A stretch of 64,000 nt of DNA, from positions 5,736,795-5,800,794 of the forward strand of contig NC_033638.1 of the NCBI RefSeq assembly GCF_001540865.1, written 5' to 3'. Source of the DNA: Ananas comosus (taxonomy: Eukaryota; Streptophyta; Magnoliopsida; Poales; Bromeliaceae). Position 1 is the stretch's first letter, and every line of letters begins with the position of its first letter. A model generated the notes under the pieces. The model saw only the letters and a program-made list of their open reading frames with translations. It ran no database searches and was not told where the DNA came from. The position numbers were made by a program, and so were the translations under genes. This document shows positions 55,273-64,000 of the stretch, piece after piece.

Positions 55273-55922
55273 TAGACCTAACAATCTCGGCCCTAACCAG
55301 CGGGTGCACGCGGGTTATCAGCAAATTTACCGATATGAGTACCAACTTTTTCAACCTAAAAAATTATGGATAAAATAGGTGGGTATCCATTAAGCTATGG
55401 CATTTTGGGTAATCCACGGATACCCACGGGTACCCGCATTTTAATTACAAAATATATTTTTCTAATTAATATATTTTTTTATTTACCCATTTTAAAAATT
55501 CTAATCCAAATTTTTTATTACGTGTCTTTTATATTATGAAATATTTTTGTTTTAAGACTTTAAATGCTTTTATTGTATATTATAATATTTTAAATAATGA
55601 GTTATATTACGTTTTTAAAATTTATATACATGTATTTTATATTTAAAAAATATAAGAGCATTTAATAAGAGCAAAAAAAAAAAAATTGCTGGTAACTTTT
55701 AACTTATATATATGTGTTTTGTATTTAAAAAATATAAGAACAAAAAAATAAAATAAAATTGCGGGTAACCCGCATGCCCAGCCGCCCACCCACAGACGGG
55801 TATGAGTAAAGATCGATGTTGGCTACCCAAAAATTTGTGGGTAAATTTTATCCATGCCCAAATAATCCGCAGGTACAATAATTCGCTCGCGGGTTACCCA
55901 ACCGGTCCGTTTGCCAGGTCTA
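55273..55922. mobile_element. Second hAT-like MITE, imperfect 8-bp TSD
   Basis: Left end TAGACCTAACAATCTCGGCC and right end ACCGGTCCGTTTGCCAGGTC, then TA, are diverged inverted repeats. The inner arms carry GCGGGTTATC / GCGGGTTACCC motifs. Flanks GCGTTTCT (55265-55272) and GCTCTTCT (55923-55930) agree at 6 of 8 bases. 650 bp. Confidence 0.6.
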
Positions 55923-56017
55923 GCTCTTCTGCGAAAAAACTCTACAAAATTTCAATTTTGATAATTACATTGTCGTAGTCCGATTGTTGGTATTAATTTT
56001 TAATTCTAAAAAGTCAA

Positions 56018-56205
56018 ACTGTTAGAAATACACAACTAATTTACTTAAAACAAATAGACGTGATGTTCACGGATCTCGATTGTCGGTCCAACCAACCTCA
56101 CATAACTTTGAACATAACTCGATCCAACTCAACGTCCCACCATTTTAAACGTGATTTGGCCCCATCTGGCCTTCCGCCACAAGGCAGAATACTAGCCTCT
56201 TTAGG
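56018..56205 (+). repeat. Dispersed repeat, paired with 36822-36990
   Basis: See the 36.8-kb copy for the shared blocks. The 88-aa ORF here is an accident of the repeat. Confidence 0.55.
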
Positions 56206-57354
56206 CCAACACAAACTTTATAAAATAGTTCAATTGGCTCTCTCTTCAAATGAAGTTACTAATTACACAATTATTTTAATTATATTTCTTGCATATCATT
56301 TTATAAAACCTTTTTTTTTTTATTGATACTATATCTTTGAAAATTTTGGAATTGAGTTACTTTTGTGAGATAAATTGAATTTCATCAAATTCATTAGTGG
56401 TTTCATCGAATTTAATAATTATAATAATTATTTTTTGACAAACAACATTAAAACAATTAACTATTATTAGATAATAGAATAATTAAATTAATTTTTTTTA
56501 CTTAACTGGCTGAATAATTCAAATAAAAAAAAGGAGATCTATAAGATATCATTAAAGGGAAAAAAGAAGGTTGAGGGAACTACTTAAAAATGATATATTA
56601 TTGATAACATTTTATTGATAACATGAGTTTTAGTCCATTTTTAACGATAACATTTTATCAAGCAACACTATCTTCTACAAGAGAACAAAATAGAGCTTTG
56701 CAAATTTTTGGCTTAGCTAGTTCCTGCAATTCATTGAGCCATATTACTTAGGTAAAAATGTATAGAGACCCCTTCAACTATAGGCCGTTTTGAAATAGGC
56801 CCCCAATCATAATTGTGTTGATAAACATCCATTAACCTTTTTTTAAACAAGTTTTTCGATTACTTAACTTGAAATTGTTGTTAAACTCAATAGCTATATT
56901 AGCTATTAATCATTAGTTATTCTAATTTTACTCAATAAAAATTATTAGACATATTAAATTTGAAGAGATTACTGATAAGTTTGACAAAATTTTTAATTTT
57001 TTAATTAAAATTTACTTAATTTAAAAAAGTCAAAAGTTAATAAGGTTGAAAATAAAAAAAAAAGGGAAAAGTTGAGGGAGTCAATCAAAATGGCCTACAA
57101 TTGAGGGTGTCTCCATACATTTTTACTTATTAGTTAGAGGGAAAAGTCTACCTATACATCGATGTGACAAGTAAAAGCCATCACACTCTGCGATGGATGG
57201 GTGGGATGTGTATCATACACCCCTTTTCGGGTGTATGTATAGCATTGCTCAAGTTAAGTGATCAAAGCGTTCAAAATTGTCCCTCAAAAATGTAATATTA
57301 TTGTATATATATCCTTACCATTAGTTTCTATTAGTAATTTTTGATTGACCTACT
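56206..57354. other. Intergenic sequence
   Basis: A small foldback-like remnant at about 57162-57252 (GTATCATACACCCCTTTTCGG, GTGTATGTATAGCATTGC) resembles the segment at 12682-12765 in reverse. A block TAAAAATGTATAGAGACCCC (56752) recurs inverted at about 57108 (GTGTCTCCATACATTTTTAC), suggesting a roughly 370-bp foldback element. No gene. Confidence 0.4.
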
Positions 57355-57636
57355 GATGCAAACAGGGCGGAACGAGGGGCGGGAGTGATACCCATCTCCC
57401 ACCCCATTTCTTGTCAGGGCGGATTTGGGGCGAATTATTTTTTATTCTATTTTCGGCCCCTACTTATTGTTCTAGTCGAGATGAATCGGGATTGAAGCGA
57501 ATTTTTGATGAATTTTTGGCCAATCGGAGCGAATAAAAGGGTCTCCTGCCTCCCACTCTATCTTCTTGATGGATTTTCGATGAAAAGGGTCTCAGACTTC
57601 CTGCTCTATTTTCTTGGCCGGTTGAAGCAAATTAGG
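57355..57636. mobile_element. hAT-type MITE remnant
   Basis: GATGCAAACAGGGCGGAACG and repeated GGGCGGATTTGGGGCG motifs resemble the 50282-50903 element. The right part is lost at the chromovirus LTR start (57637), consistent with that LTR having landed in it. Confidence 0.45.
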
Positions 57637-59231
57637 TGTAATGTACTAGACTTTTGTTAAATTGACAAAATACAGATTAACTCATACTCAAGATGATTAA
57701 AATAAGTTTTAAATAAGACTTAGACTGAGTTTGAATTGAATTGAAATCAATTCAAAAACAAACGAAGCTCCACAACAAAGAAATCTAAGTTTCAGGCATT
57801 TCCGGACACTTGGAATAAAGATTCAAGCGCCAAAATGGGTTTCGGATGGCCAGTCGGAGTGCTCGGATCATCTAAACGCTCTTCAAGAGAGCATGTTGGT
57901 GAGCAGTCTAGCTTTCGAGCCACCCAGAATGCCCTGTGGGCATCGAAAACACTTTCAACCTCATCTAAGGGCATTCGGATCAACTACTAGATCCCAACCC
58001 AAGAGTTGATTTCACTGGACAGACGTTTCAGATGCCCGAAATCCTCTCTGAATGCCCGAAACACCTTTCAGATAGTCCGCTATGGGCGCCAGAATGACCT
58101 TTGGATGTTCAACCCAAGAGCACCTCCTCGCACGATGGATTAAACAATCTAATGCCCAATTCCCATTTAGGATACCCGAATTATGAATCGAAACTGGCAG
58201 ATCCAGGGGTGTCCGGTTCCTTGATTGGGCGTAGTTATGATGGATTTAGTCGTTCGAAAGTTTGGGTAGTTGCCCAAAACCTAGTGTGTAGACTGTAGTT
58301 TGTTTTGTTGCAAATTTGAAAGCTTGAGGGATTTATGAGCTATTGTAGCATCTTTATAAATACGGTTTCACAGAAAACCCTAAATTCCCAGGCCATTTTC
58401 CCTTTCCACCCTTTTTCTCTTCATCCTCTCTTCTTCAAGCAATGGTGCCTTAAAATCCCAATCGTTTGATCTTGGAGATCCACCAGGTTGAAGGGAGAAG
58501 AAGTCCATTCACCCACGTTTCTCTCATTAGAAAGAGAAAAGGTGAGTTGGTGTTTATAATGTTTCTTTTTAGAGTTTTCTCAAAACTGAGATTTGAGAGT
58601 TCTAACTCGGTTAAAACCCCCTTTTAGGATTTTCTTGGTGGTCTAAGGAGATCAAGAATCATCCTTTAAAAGAGATCTAAAAGAATTTGATCTCTTCTTT
58701 GTCCACAGATTTCTTAGTTTATTAGCATATATCATGGATAATAATTGAACTAAATGTGATTTCTATTGTAAAAATAAATATTATTTATTATCATTATCTA
58801 CTAATGCTTCTTGTAAACCATGTGAGTGTAGAGCACCACTTTCGGCCGTTGCACCCACTGAAAACTTATTCAAGTTCTCATTCCTTGTGGTTTGTTACTT
58901 TTGAGAGCCCACTATCACTGGTGAGGTGTAGGACCGTGACAAGGGAGTGGCAGAGTAGTTAGATCGTTATGAGTTGGTCTAGTGGGTACTCTTTATTTTG
59001 GGAAAAAAACTTGTAATATTTTGGAAACAAATATTGTAAACTTTAAAGTTAAAGTTGTAATGAGTTAATTTAATTGTAGTCACACTGATGCTCTATTATA
59101 TCCACATCATGCATGTGGTTGTACATGTTGGTACATGTTTTCACTTCGTGCGAGCAGGGAAAGCCTTGTCCATTCGGCAGGTCTAATGCACATACTCTAG
59201 CGGGCCTAAATAGCATTCTCGAGGCATGACA
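57637..59231 (+). mobile_element. 5' LTR of the chromovirus
   Basis: TG...CA ends. Upstream half-palindromes lie at 57799-58100 and a TATA box, TATAAATA, at 58355-58362. The first 150 bp are recognisable in the 3' LTR (for example GAATTGAATTGAAATCAATT / GAATCGAATTAAAATTAATT). A primer-binding site was not identified immediately after 59231. Confidence 0.8.
57799..58100 (+). repeat. Phased half-palindrome array, GCCCGAA/TTCGGAT type
   Basis: TTCCGGA at 57799, TTCGGATG at 57841 and CTCGGATC at 57862 (offsets 42 and 21 bp). Then GATGCCCGAA 58031-58040, AATGCCCGAA 58051-58060 and GATAGTCCGC 58071-58080 at exact 20-bp steps. More degenerate than the arrays in LTRs A-C but with the same periodicity. 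Confidence 0.55.
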
Positions 59232-59496
59232 AATAAGAGTGGCCGAATTAAAGCATAAGAAAAGTTTCTTGGTGGTTTTGATAAAACATGTCTTAAGAAA
59301 ACTCTAAGGACTTAGGAATGTGAGTGGTGCATAAACTTCGGCGTAAGTAAGTGATTGGATTTTATGTGTTACCAAACAGAATGTTGGGGATGGATCGAGT
59401 GAGATGCATCTTTCATTCTTCAAATGGTCACGTTAGCGGCCGACAACGTGATGTCAGGAATGAGAGAAGGTGTCCCTCAAAAACATTCGCATAATT

Positions 59497-59930
59497 TGTA
59501 ACGACTCGACCTGCTAGCAATAATAACTCATTGGGTCCAAACCACTGGCCCAAAGTGCTTAAGCTTAGTTATTATTACTAGTGTGTCTGTTACTTATAAA
59601 CCCATCACACTCTTCCACATTATCCGATGTGGGACTATTGGAATGTCACAAACTCTCCTTATTTAGGCCCTGATGTTCTTGTCAGTCCGGCCCAATCATA
59701 AAGATAGTCTCACATTTACCAGGCGATGTGAGATCCATCTCAAACTTCCAGCTTATTATCAGGCTCTGATACCAAATATAACGATTCGACCGGCTAACAA
59801 TAATAACTTATTGAGGTCAAACCACCAGCCCAAACTGCTTAAGTCTTATTATTATTACTCGTGTGTCCGTCATTTATAAACCTATCACACTTTCCCATAT
59901 TATCTGATGTGAGACTACTAAGATGTCACA
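59497..59930 (-). mobile_element. Complete TRIM retrotransposon
   Basis: Two 154-bp LTRs (59497-59650 and 59777-59930) flank a 126-bp interior. On the minus strand the LTR starts TGTGACATTCC and ends near CGTTACA. The primer-binding site TGGTATCAGAGCC (plus-strand 59762-59774) lies two bases inside the 5' LTR, and AAGGAGAGTT precedes the 3' LTR. Flanks TAATT (59492-59496) and TAGTT (59931-59935) match at 4 of 5 bases. The total of 434 bp with no ORF fits TRIM definitions. Confidence 0.92.
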
Positions 59931-60234
59931 TAGTTAGGCCAATCTTTTTTTTCGTATGTTATTACAGGGTTTAAGCAGCAAACTTTGATTAAAATTGAGG
60001 TTGACGCTGGGTGTATAGGATAGGATGGCTCTCCGTGGTTAATAGAGGACGAAATCCGCATTGACACGACCTAAGGCACCTTTGCGCTTGGGTTCGAGTG
60101 TAGGAGTTGCACGACCAAATAACCTTGCTAATTAGTGTAGTCGGAGGCAATCTAAGGCCTCCCGATGCTAGAGAAGTAGATCAAGAGGTTGCATGATATA
60201 ACCACGTAGAGCTTTGCATGCGAGCTAGGAACCC

Positions 60235-61270
60235 ATGTCTTTGCCTCCTATGCAGACGGGTGCGGAGGGCATCGCAATGGCATCCGCGCCTGTATCGGCA
60301 CACTCTACTCCATTGGGGATGACAAAGAGGAAGCCCCTTAGGACAAACTCAGATGTCTCCGCCACAGAGCACATAGCTTAGCGGGTGTAGCAGGAGCGAG
60401 CTTTGGAGAACCTCGCAAACTTCAGGAAGTTCAACCTGCCAATCTTCAACGGCAAGTGCATTGATCCCTTGGTAGTCGAGTCATGGGTCAACACCATAGA
60501 GAAGTTGTTTGAGGACTTTCCCATTTTGGGCCAGGACAAGCTCCATTTGACTGCCCACTATTTAAACAAGATGGTCCAAAAATGGCGGAAGTCGGAGAAG
60601 TGTAAGCTATATGTTACTGTCTTGCCACCTCCAACATGGGAGGAGTTTCAGGAACACCTCTTTGCATCCTATTTCTTCGGTACTGCGAAGCAGTAAATAG
60701 AGGAGAATTTCAAGGCCCTTCTCTAGGAGAATCGTACGGTGTAGGAGTATGAATAGGAGTTCTCCTGCAACGTGAGTTGTATACCATTCATGGTAAGGGA
60801 TAAGTTGACAAAGCTCAGTACTTTGAGTGGGGACTCTGGCTAAGAATATGCGAAGGTCCAACCCCTCAATCTGTAGACCTTTCAGGCAATGGTAGAGAGC
60901 ACCCGATTGGCAAAGTGGGGCAATGTTATGGTGCATCAAAAGCGCGAGGCCCTAGAGAAGGGTGAGAAAAAAGCGAAAGAAAAGAAGCGATTTTTCGAGT
61001 GGTTTTGGGGGGCCCAATCTAGCCTCTAACGGCCTATCAAGCACCTTGCGCCCACAGCCACAGTCGCACGGGTCTTTTACCCCTCGTCTTCGAGCTCGGT
61101 GTGTGATCTGTGGAGGGACTCATCATCTACACTAGTGCGAGCAGCTCTATAAGGGCGTAGCACCGACCCCATGTAAAGATTCAGTTCCATCCATCTCGAG
61201 ATAGTATTGGAGGGCATTATCTGTCGCTCCTTTGGACAGGCGACTCTCTGCTTCATGACAGCACGAGGGG
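60235..61270 (+). pseudogene. Gypsy gag relic with zinc-knuckle region
   Basis: One frame from ATG 60235 reads as retrotransposon gag, with FNGKCIDPLVVESWVNTIEK (about 60440-60510) and a capsid-like helix region, down to about 60990. It contains TAG at 60379, 60388, 60724, 60742, 60754 and 60874, and TAA at 60694 and 60841. Further on, in another frame, CVICGGTHHLH and a Cys fit a retroviral-type zinc knuckle (about 61100-61140). Not functional. Confidence 0.75.
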
Positions 61271-61390
61271 TCATGATAGGCACCGAATAGAAGAGTATTT
61301 GCCACTCAGGTGGAGGATGAGTCGGCAGTCGATAATGTCGTGGCTATGTTGATCATAACACAATCGCCGCAACTTGAGGAGATGTGATGG

Positions 61391-61937
61391 TTGGAGTTAG
61401 AGGTTGTGGCGCCCAAGACACCGATGAAGTTGATGGCATCGATGTTGCAACCTACATTGTTGGAGAGAATCAAGGAGAATAAGCTTAAGATTCAAGTTTT
61501 CAAAGAATTCATTCCAACATTGGAGAAAGTCGCACAAGTGAATTTCATATGGATGATAGAGAGGTACTTTTGTTTTGAGATTGATTACATGTATTGGCAG
61601 ATTTAGAGATCCGAGATGAGATCTTGAAAAAGGTGCATAGAAGCACCTTATATTCTTTATCCAAGTGGCACCAAGATGTATAAGAATTTTAACTTGAACT
61701 TTTAGTGGCCAAGAATAAAGAAGGACATTAAATAGTTTGTAGCACAATATTTGACATAGCAACAAGTGAAGACAGAGCATTAACTTTCCGCAAGAAAACT
61801 TCAAAGCTTGATTATCTCCATGTGGAAGTGGGAGAACATCATTATAGAATTTGTAGTAAGATTGCCTTACTCATAGGCCAAGCATAATAAGATTTGGGTG
61901 ATCATGTACAGATTAACTAAAATGGCAGGTTAAAGAA
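61391..61937 (+). pseudogene. Integrase region, first (partial) copy
   Basis: A pre-integrase segment (LQPTLLERIKENKLK, about 61448-61492) and an H2C2-type region (RDEILKKVHRS, GTKMYKNF, KKDIK) lead into the start of the integrase core (KWENIIIEFVV; IWVIMYRLTKMA at about 61891-61926). It then stops. Several stop codons and a frameshift. The catalytic core beyond the first block is absent. Confidence 0.75.
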
Positions 61938-61974
61938 TAGCAAGCATCTAACAAGAAGCTTCAGATGCGACCCA

Positions 61975-63110
61975 ACTTTGAGAGTGAGTATGCGAAGGTT
62001 TTCAGTTTGGACTCCGAGAAGGTCTTGCAGTTTTGAGGTCAGTTGTGTGTGCAAAGTGACTCAAAGATTCGTGAAGAAATCTTAAAACAAACACACCCGT
62101 CTCCGTATAGCATACACATGAGAGGCACCAAAATGTTTAAAGATTCGAAAATACATTTTTGGTTGCTTGGTATAAAAGGTAATGTTGGGCGCTTTGTGAC
62201 TTAGTGCCCAGTGTGCCAACAAGCCAAGGCGGAGCATTGACTTCCAGCGAGCAAATTGCAAAGTCTACCTATACCCATTTGAAAGTAAAAGAAGATAGCC
62301 ATAGACTTTATAGTGGGCTTGCTCGGTCGCAAGAGTGCCACGATGCGATTTGGTTGAGTGTGGATTAATTGACAAACACAATTCATTTTCCACCAATCCA
62401 CACCATTTGGTCACAAGGAAAATTAGCACCAATTTATATTAATGAGGTTATGTGATTCCATGGAGTTCTAGTATTTGTCGTCTCAAATCGGGACCCCCGA
62501 TTCGTTTCGTAGTTTTGGGTGAGTCTCCACGGGACTCTTGGAGCGCACCTTTTTAGCACTAAATACTATCCTTAAAGCAACGCGCAATCAAAGAGGACTA
62601 ATTAAATCCTTGAGGACATGTTGCATGCATGCATCCTAGATTATAGGACTGATTGGCAATAATATTTGCCAACGACAGATTTTTCATACAACAACAGCTT
62701 CCAAGCAAACATCGGAATAGCATCCTATGAATTAATAATGTATGACAAAAAGTACTGATCTCTATTGTATTGGATGAGGTTGGCGAGATATCTATCTTAG
62801 ATTTAGACATAGCACAAGAGGCCAAGGAGAAAGTGAGGATTACGCGTCAAAAGTTATTGACGACCCAAAGTTGACAAAAGAGCCACTTCGATAAGCGATG
62901 ATGTGATTTGATGTTTAGGGTTGGAGAGCGTATGCTCTCGAAAGTCTCTCCTACAAAGGATGTAGAGTGATACACAATGCGGGGAAAGCTAAGTCCTTGC
63001 TATATTGGACCCCTTGAAGTGTTGGAGCTGATTGGCCCTGTGGCATATCGAGGTGCAATACCCCCAAGCTAGCAGGAGCACATGACGTGTTTCACGTCCT
63101 AACTCTCTAA
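61975..63110 (+). pseudogene. Integrase region, second (near full-length) copy
   Basis: Repeats the same landmarks: FESEYAKVFSLDSEKV, IREEILKQTHPS, GTKMFKD and VCQQAKAEH (about 62210-62238). It continues through the core (IAIDFIVGL; FSYNNSFQANIGIASYEL near 62683-62736) to the C-terminal GKLSPCYIGPLEVLELIGPV segment (about 62983-63042). Degraded by stops. Confidence 0.75.
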
Positions 63111-63351
63111 GTATGTGTCCGATCCAACACACATCATCAGCTATCCACCATCAGACTTGTCGGAGGATTTGAGGTATGACAAATGTCCGATCAGCAAACT
63201 CAATAGGCAATAGAAAATATAGCTGAATTGCTCCAAACCCTATGTGATAGTGCTATAGAGCAACCACAAGAAGCGAATAGCTATTGGGAGCTCGAGAGCA
63301 CCATACAGGAGCATTTTTCTCACTTATTGGGCAATCAATATGAGTGAGAGA
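63111..63351 (+). pseudogene. Chromodomain-like C-terminus of pol
   Basis: DPTHIISYPPSDLSEDLRYD followed by LNRQ, then in another frame YWELESTIQEHFSHLL and a TGA at about 63346. This is the layout of the C-terminal chromodomain of Tekay/Del chromoviruses, where a W-E-x-E motif is typical. It supports the lineage call. Confidence 0.65.
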
Positions 63352-63535
63352 TGTAATGTAATTTGGCTAAAGTGGTAAAACATGGATTAAATCTTCCTAG
63401 ACATGACTGAAATAGATTTTGAGAGGTTTAGACCAAGCTTGAATCGAATTAAAATTAATTCGAAACGAAATAATGCTCCAAAACTCAAAAAACTAAGTTC
63501 TAGACTAATTCGAATGCCCGAAATAGGAGGCCGGG
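63352..63535 (+). mobile_element. 3' LTR start of the chromovirus, cut by LTR D
   Basis: Begins TGTAATGTAATTTGGCTAAA and follows the 5' LTR for about 150 bp up to the first palindrome site (AATGCCCGAAATAGG), then stops at LTR D. Confidence 0.75.
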
Positions 63536-64000
63536 TGTCACGCCCCGGATTACACGTTCCCCGGGCACGCCGACAAATCCGCTGTATACAAAAGAATTTC
63601 CCCTGTATACGAAACGATTGCTGTACCTGTAAATCAAACACTACTACAAACAGTAGTAGAGAGCTGCTAGAGAAAACAGAAGCTAAACAAACTGAGTTTC
63701 ATATACATAGTCCAAATCCAAAATACAAAGCTACTCGCACTGGCGAGTTAAGTCCACTATGTACATAAACTCGAAACAAAACATCTACCTGCAGTAGGGG
63801 CACCTCTAGCTCAGCACGTCGGGTAGGGCTCTAACTCATGACGCCCTTGCCTCGATCCTGATCCGCGGACGGTGCAGCAGCCGGAACCTGTGGCTCTGCA
63901 AAAACAGGGGTAACGACTGGGCGTAAGAACTACTATAAAAATAAGTAGTCCTCAGTGGGTACCGCCCAAAACAACATCGGTCCACCCACTAAGTCTACAG
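63536..64000 (-). mobile_element. Gypsy LTR D (same family as A-C), runs off the window
   Basis: The minus-strand end CCGGGGCGTGACA corresponds to plus TGTCACGCCCCGG at 63536. Blocks GCTGTATACAAAAGAATTTC, GTACCTGTAAATCAAAC and AGTAGTCCTCAGTGGGTACC match LTR B. Left flank CCGGG (63531-63535). The remainder, including its U3, lies beyond 64000. Confidence 0.85.

Larger units (their letters stand above)
57637..63535 (+). mobile_element. Decayed chromovirus (Gypsy, Tekay/Del-like), interrupted
   Basis: 5' LTR 57637-59231 (1595 bp, TGTAATGTA...GGCATGACA) and a 3' LTR starting TGTAATGTAATTTGG at 63352, cut at 63535 by LTR D. The 4.1-kb interior holds a gag relic, a zinc-knuckle region, two integrase regions and a C-terminal chromodomain-like tail. 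No protease or reverse transcriptase signature was found. The purine tract GAGTGAGAGA (63342-63351) precedes the 3' LTR. A TRIM lies inside at 59497-59930. Many stops and frameshifts: non-functional. Confidence 0.85.

Overview
This window is nuclear genomic DNA of a flowering plant. Introns have GT-AG borders. An AT-rich, transposon-packed background is interrupted by very GC-rich coding exons, as is usual in monocots. A commelinid monocot such as pineapple or a relative would fit, but this is inference from gene style and repeats, not proof. The sequence is a stitched assembly: a cloning-vector polylinker lies at 7944-8015 next to an N, and single Ns also occur at 16431 and 46716.

Only two host genes are well supported. 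(1) 26710-27783 (+): an intronless nepenthesin-type aspartyl protease close to AED3. It lacks about 90 N-terminal-lobe residues, including the first catalytic Asp region, so it is probably inactive or mis-assembled. (2) 43346-47613 (-): an eight-exon phosphatidylinositol-4-phosphate 5-kinase (PIP5K4/5/6-like, 854 aa) with eight MORN repeats and all kinase landmarks. A third gene-like block (28704-29278) is a broken copy of a plant SAM-dependent methyltransferase, apparently captured in a Pack-MULE.

The rest is nested mobile DNA. 1-1905: Copia pol relic, TRIM LTR fragment and Gypsy LTR fragment. 3.1-6.6 kb: MITEs (one split by a SINE) and microsatellites. 8-15.2 kb: LTR debris plus two solo LTRs with perfect 5-bp target duplications (10627-12405, TAAAT; 12785-15177, CTAGC). 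15.2-24.4 kb: a phased palindrome array, a SINE with a 19-bp duplication, two Tourist-like MITEs sharing one TTA, and two copies of a Gypsy LTR, one carrying a CACTA MITE. 28.1-32.1 kb: the Pack-MULE with an LTR nested in it. 32.3-34.2 kb: another solo LTR. 38.1 kb: LINE 3' end. 39.4-40.3 kb: a tandem three-LTR TRIM. 48-57.6 kb: hAT and other MITEs, a probable Helitron 3' end and a small decayed ORF. 57.6-64 kb: a decayed chromovirus (Tekay/Del-like Gypsy) with no visible reverse transcriptase, 1.5 copies of integrase, a TRIM inside it and another LTR inserted in its 3' LTR.

The most interesting pattern is in the LTRs. Five LTR-derived segments carry short palindromes or half-palindromes arranged in doublets about 20-23 bp apart (two DNA helical turns). 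In A and C, where a TATA box follows, the last one lies about 80 bp upstream of it. The palindrome core differs between segments (GTACCGGTAC, GGGCGCCC, TTCTAGAA/TTCCGGAA, GCCCGAA) while the spacing is kept. This looks like a U3 regulatory array whose binding site is exchanged over evolution while its geometry is conserved. A second strong signal is that the local SINE and the local LINE share a hairpin-bearing 3' tail, pointing to the SINE's mobilising partner.
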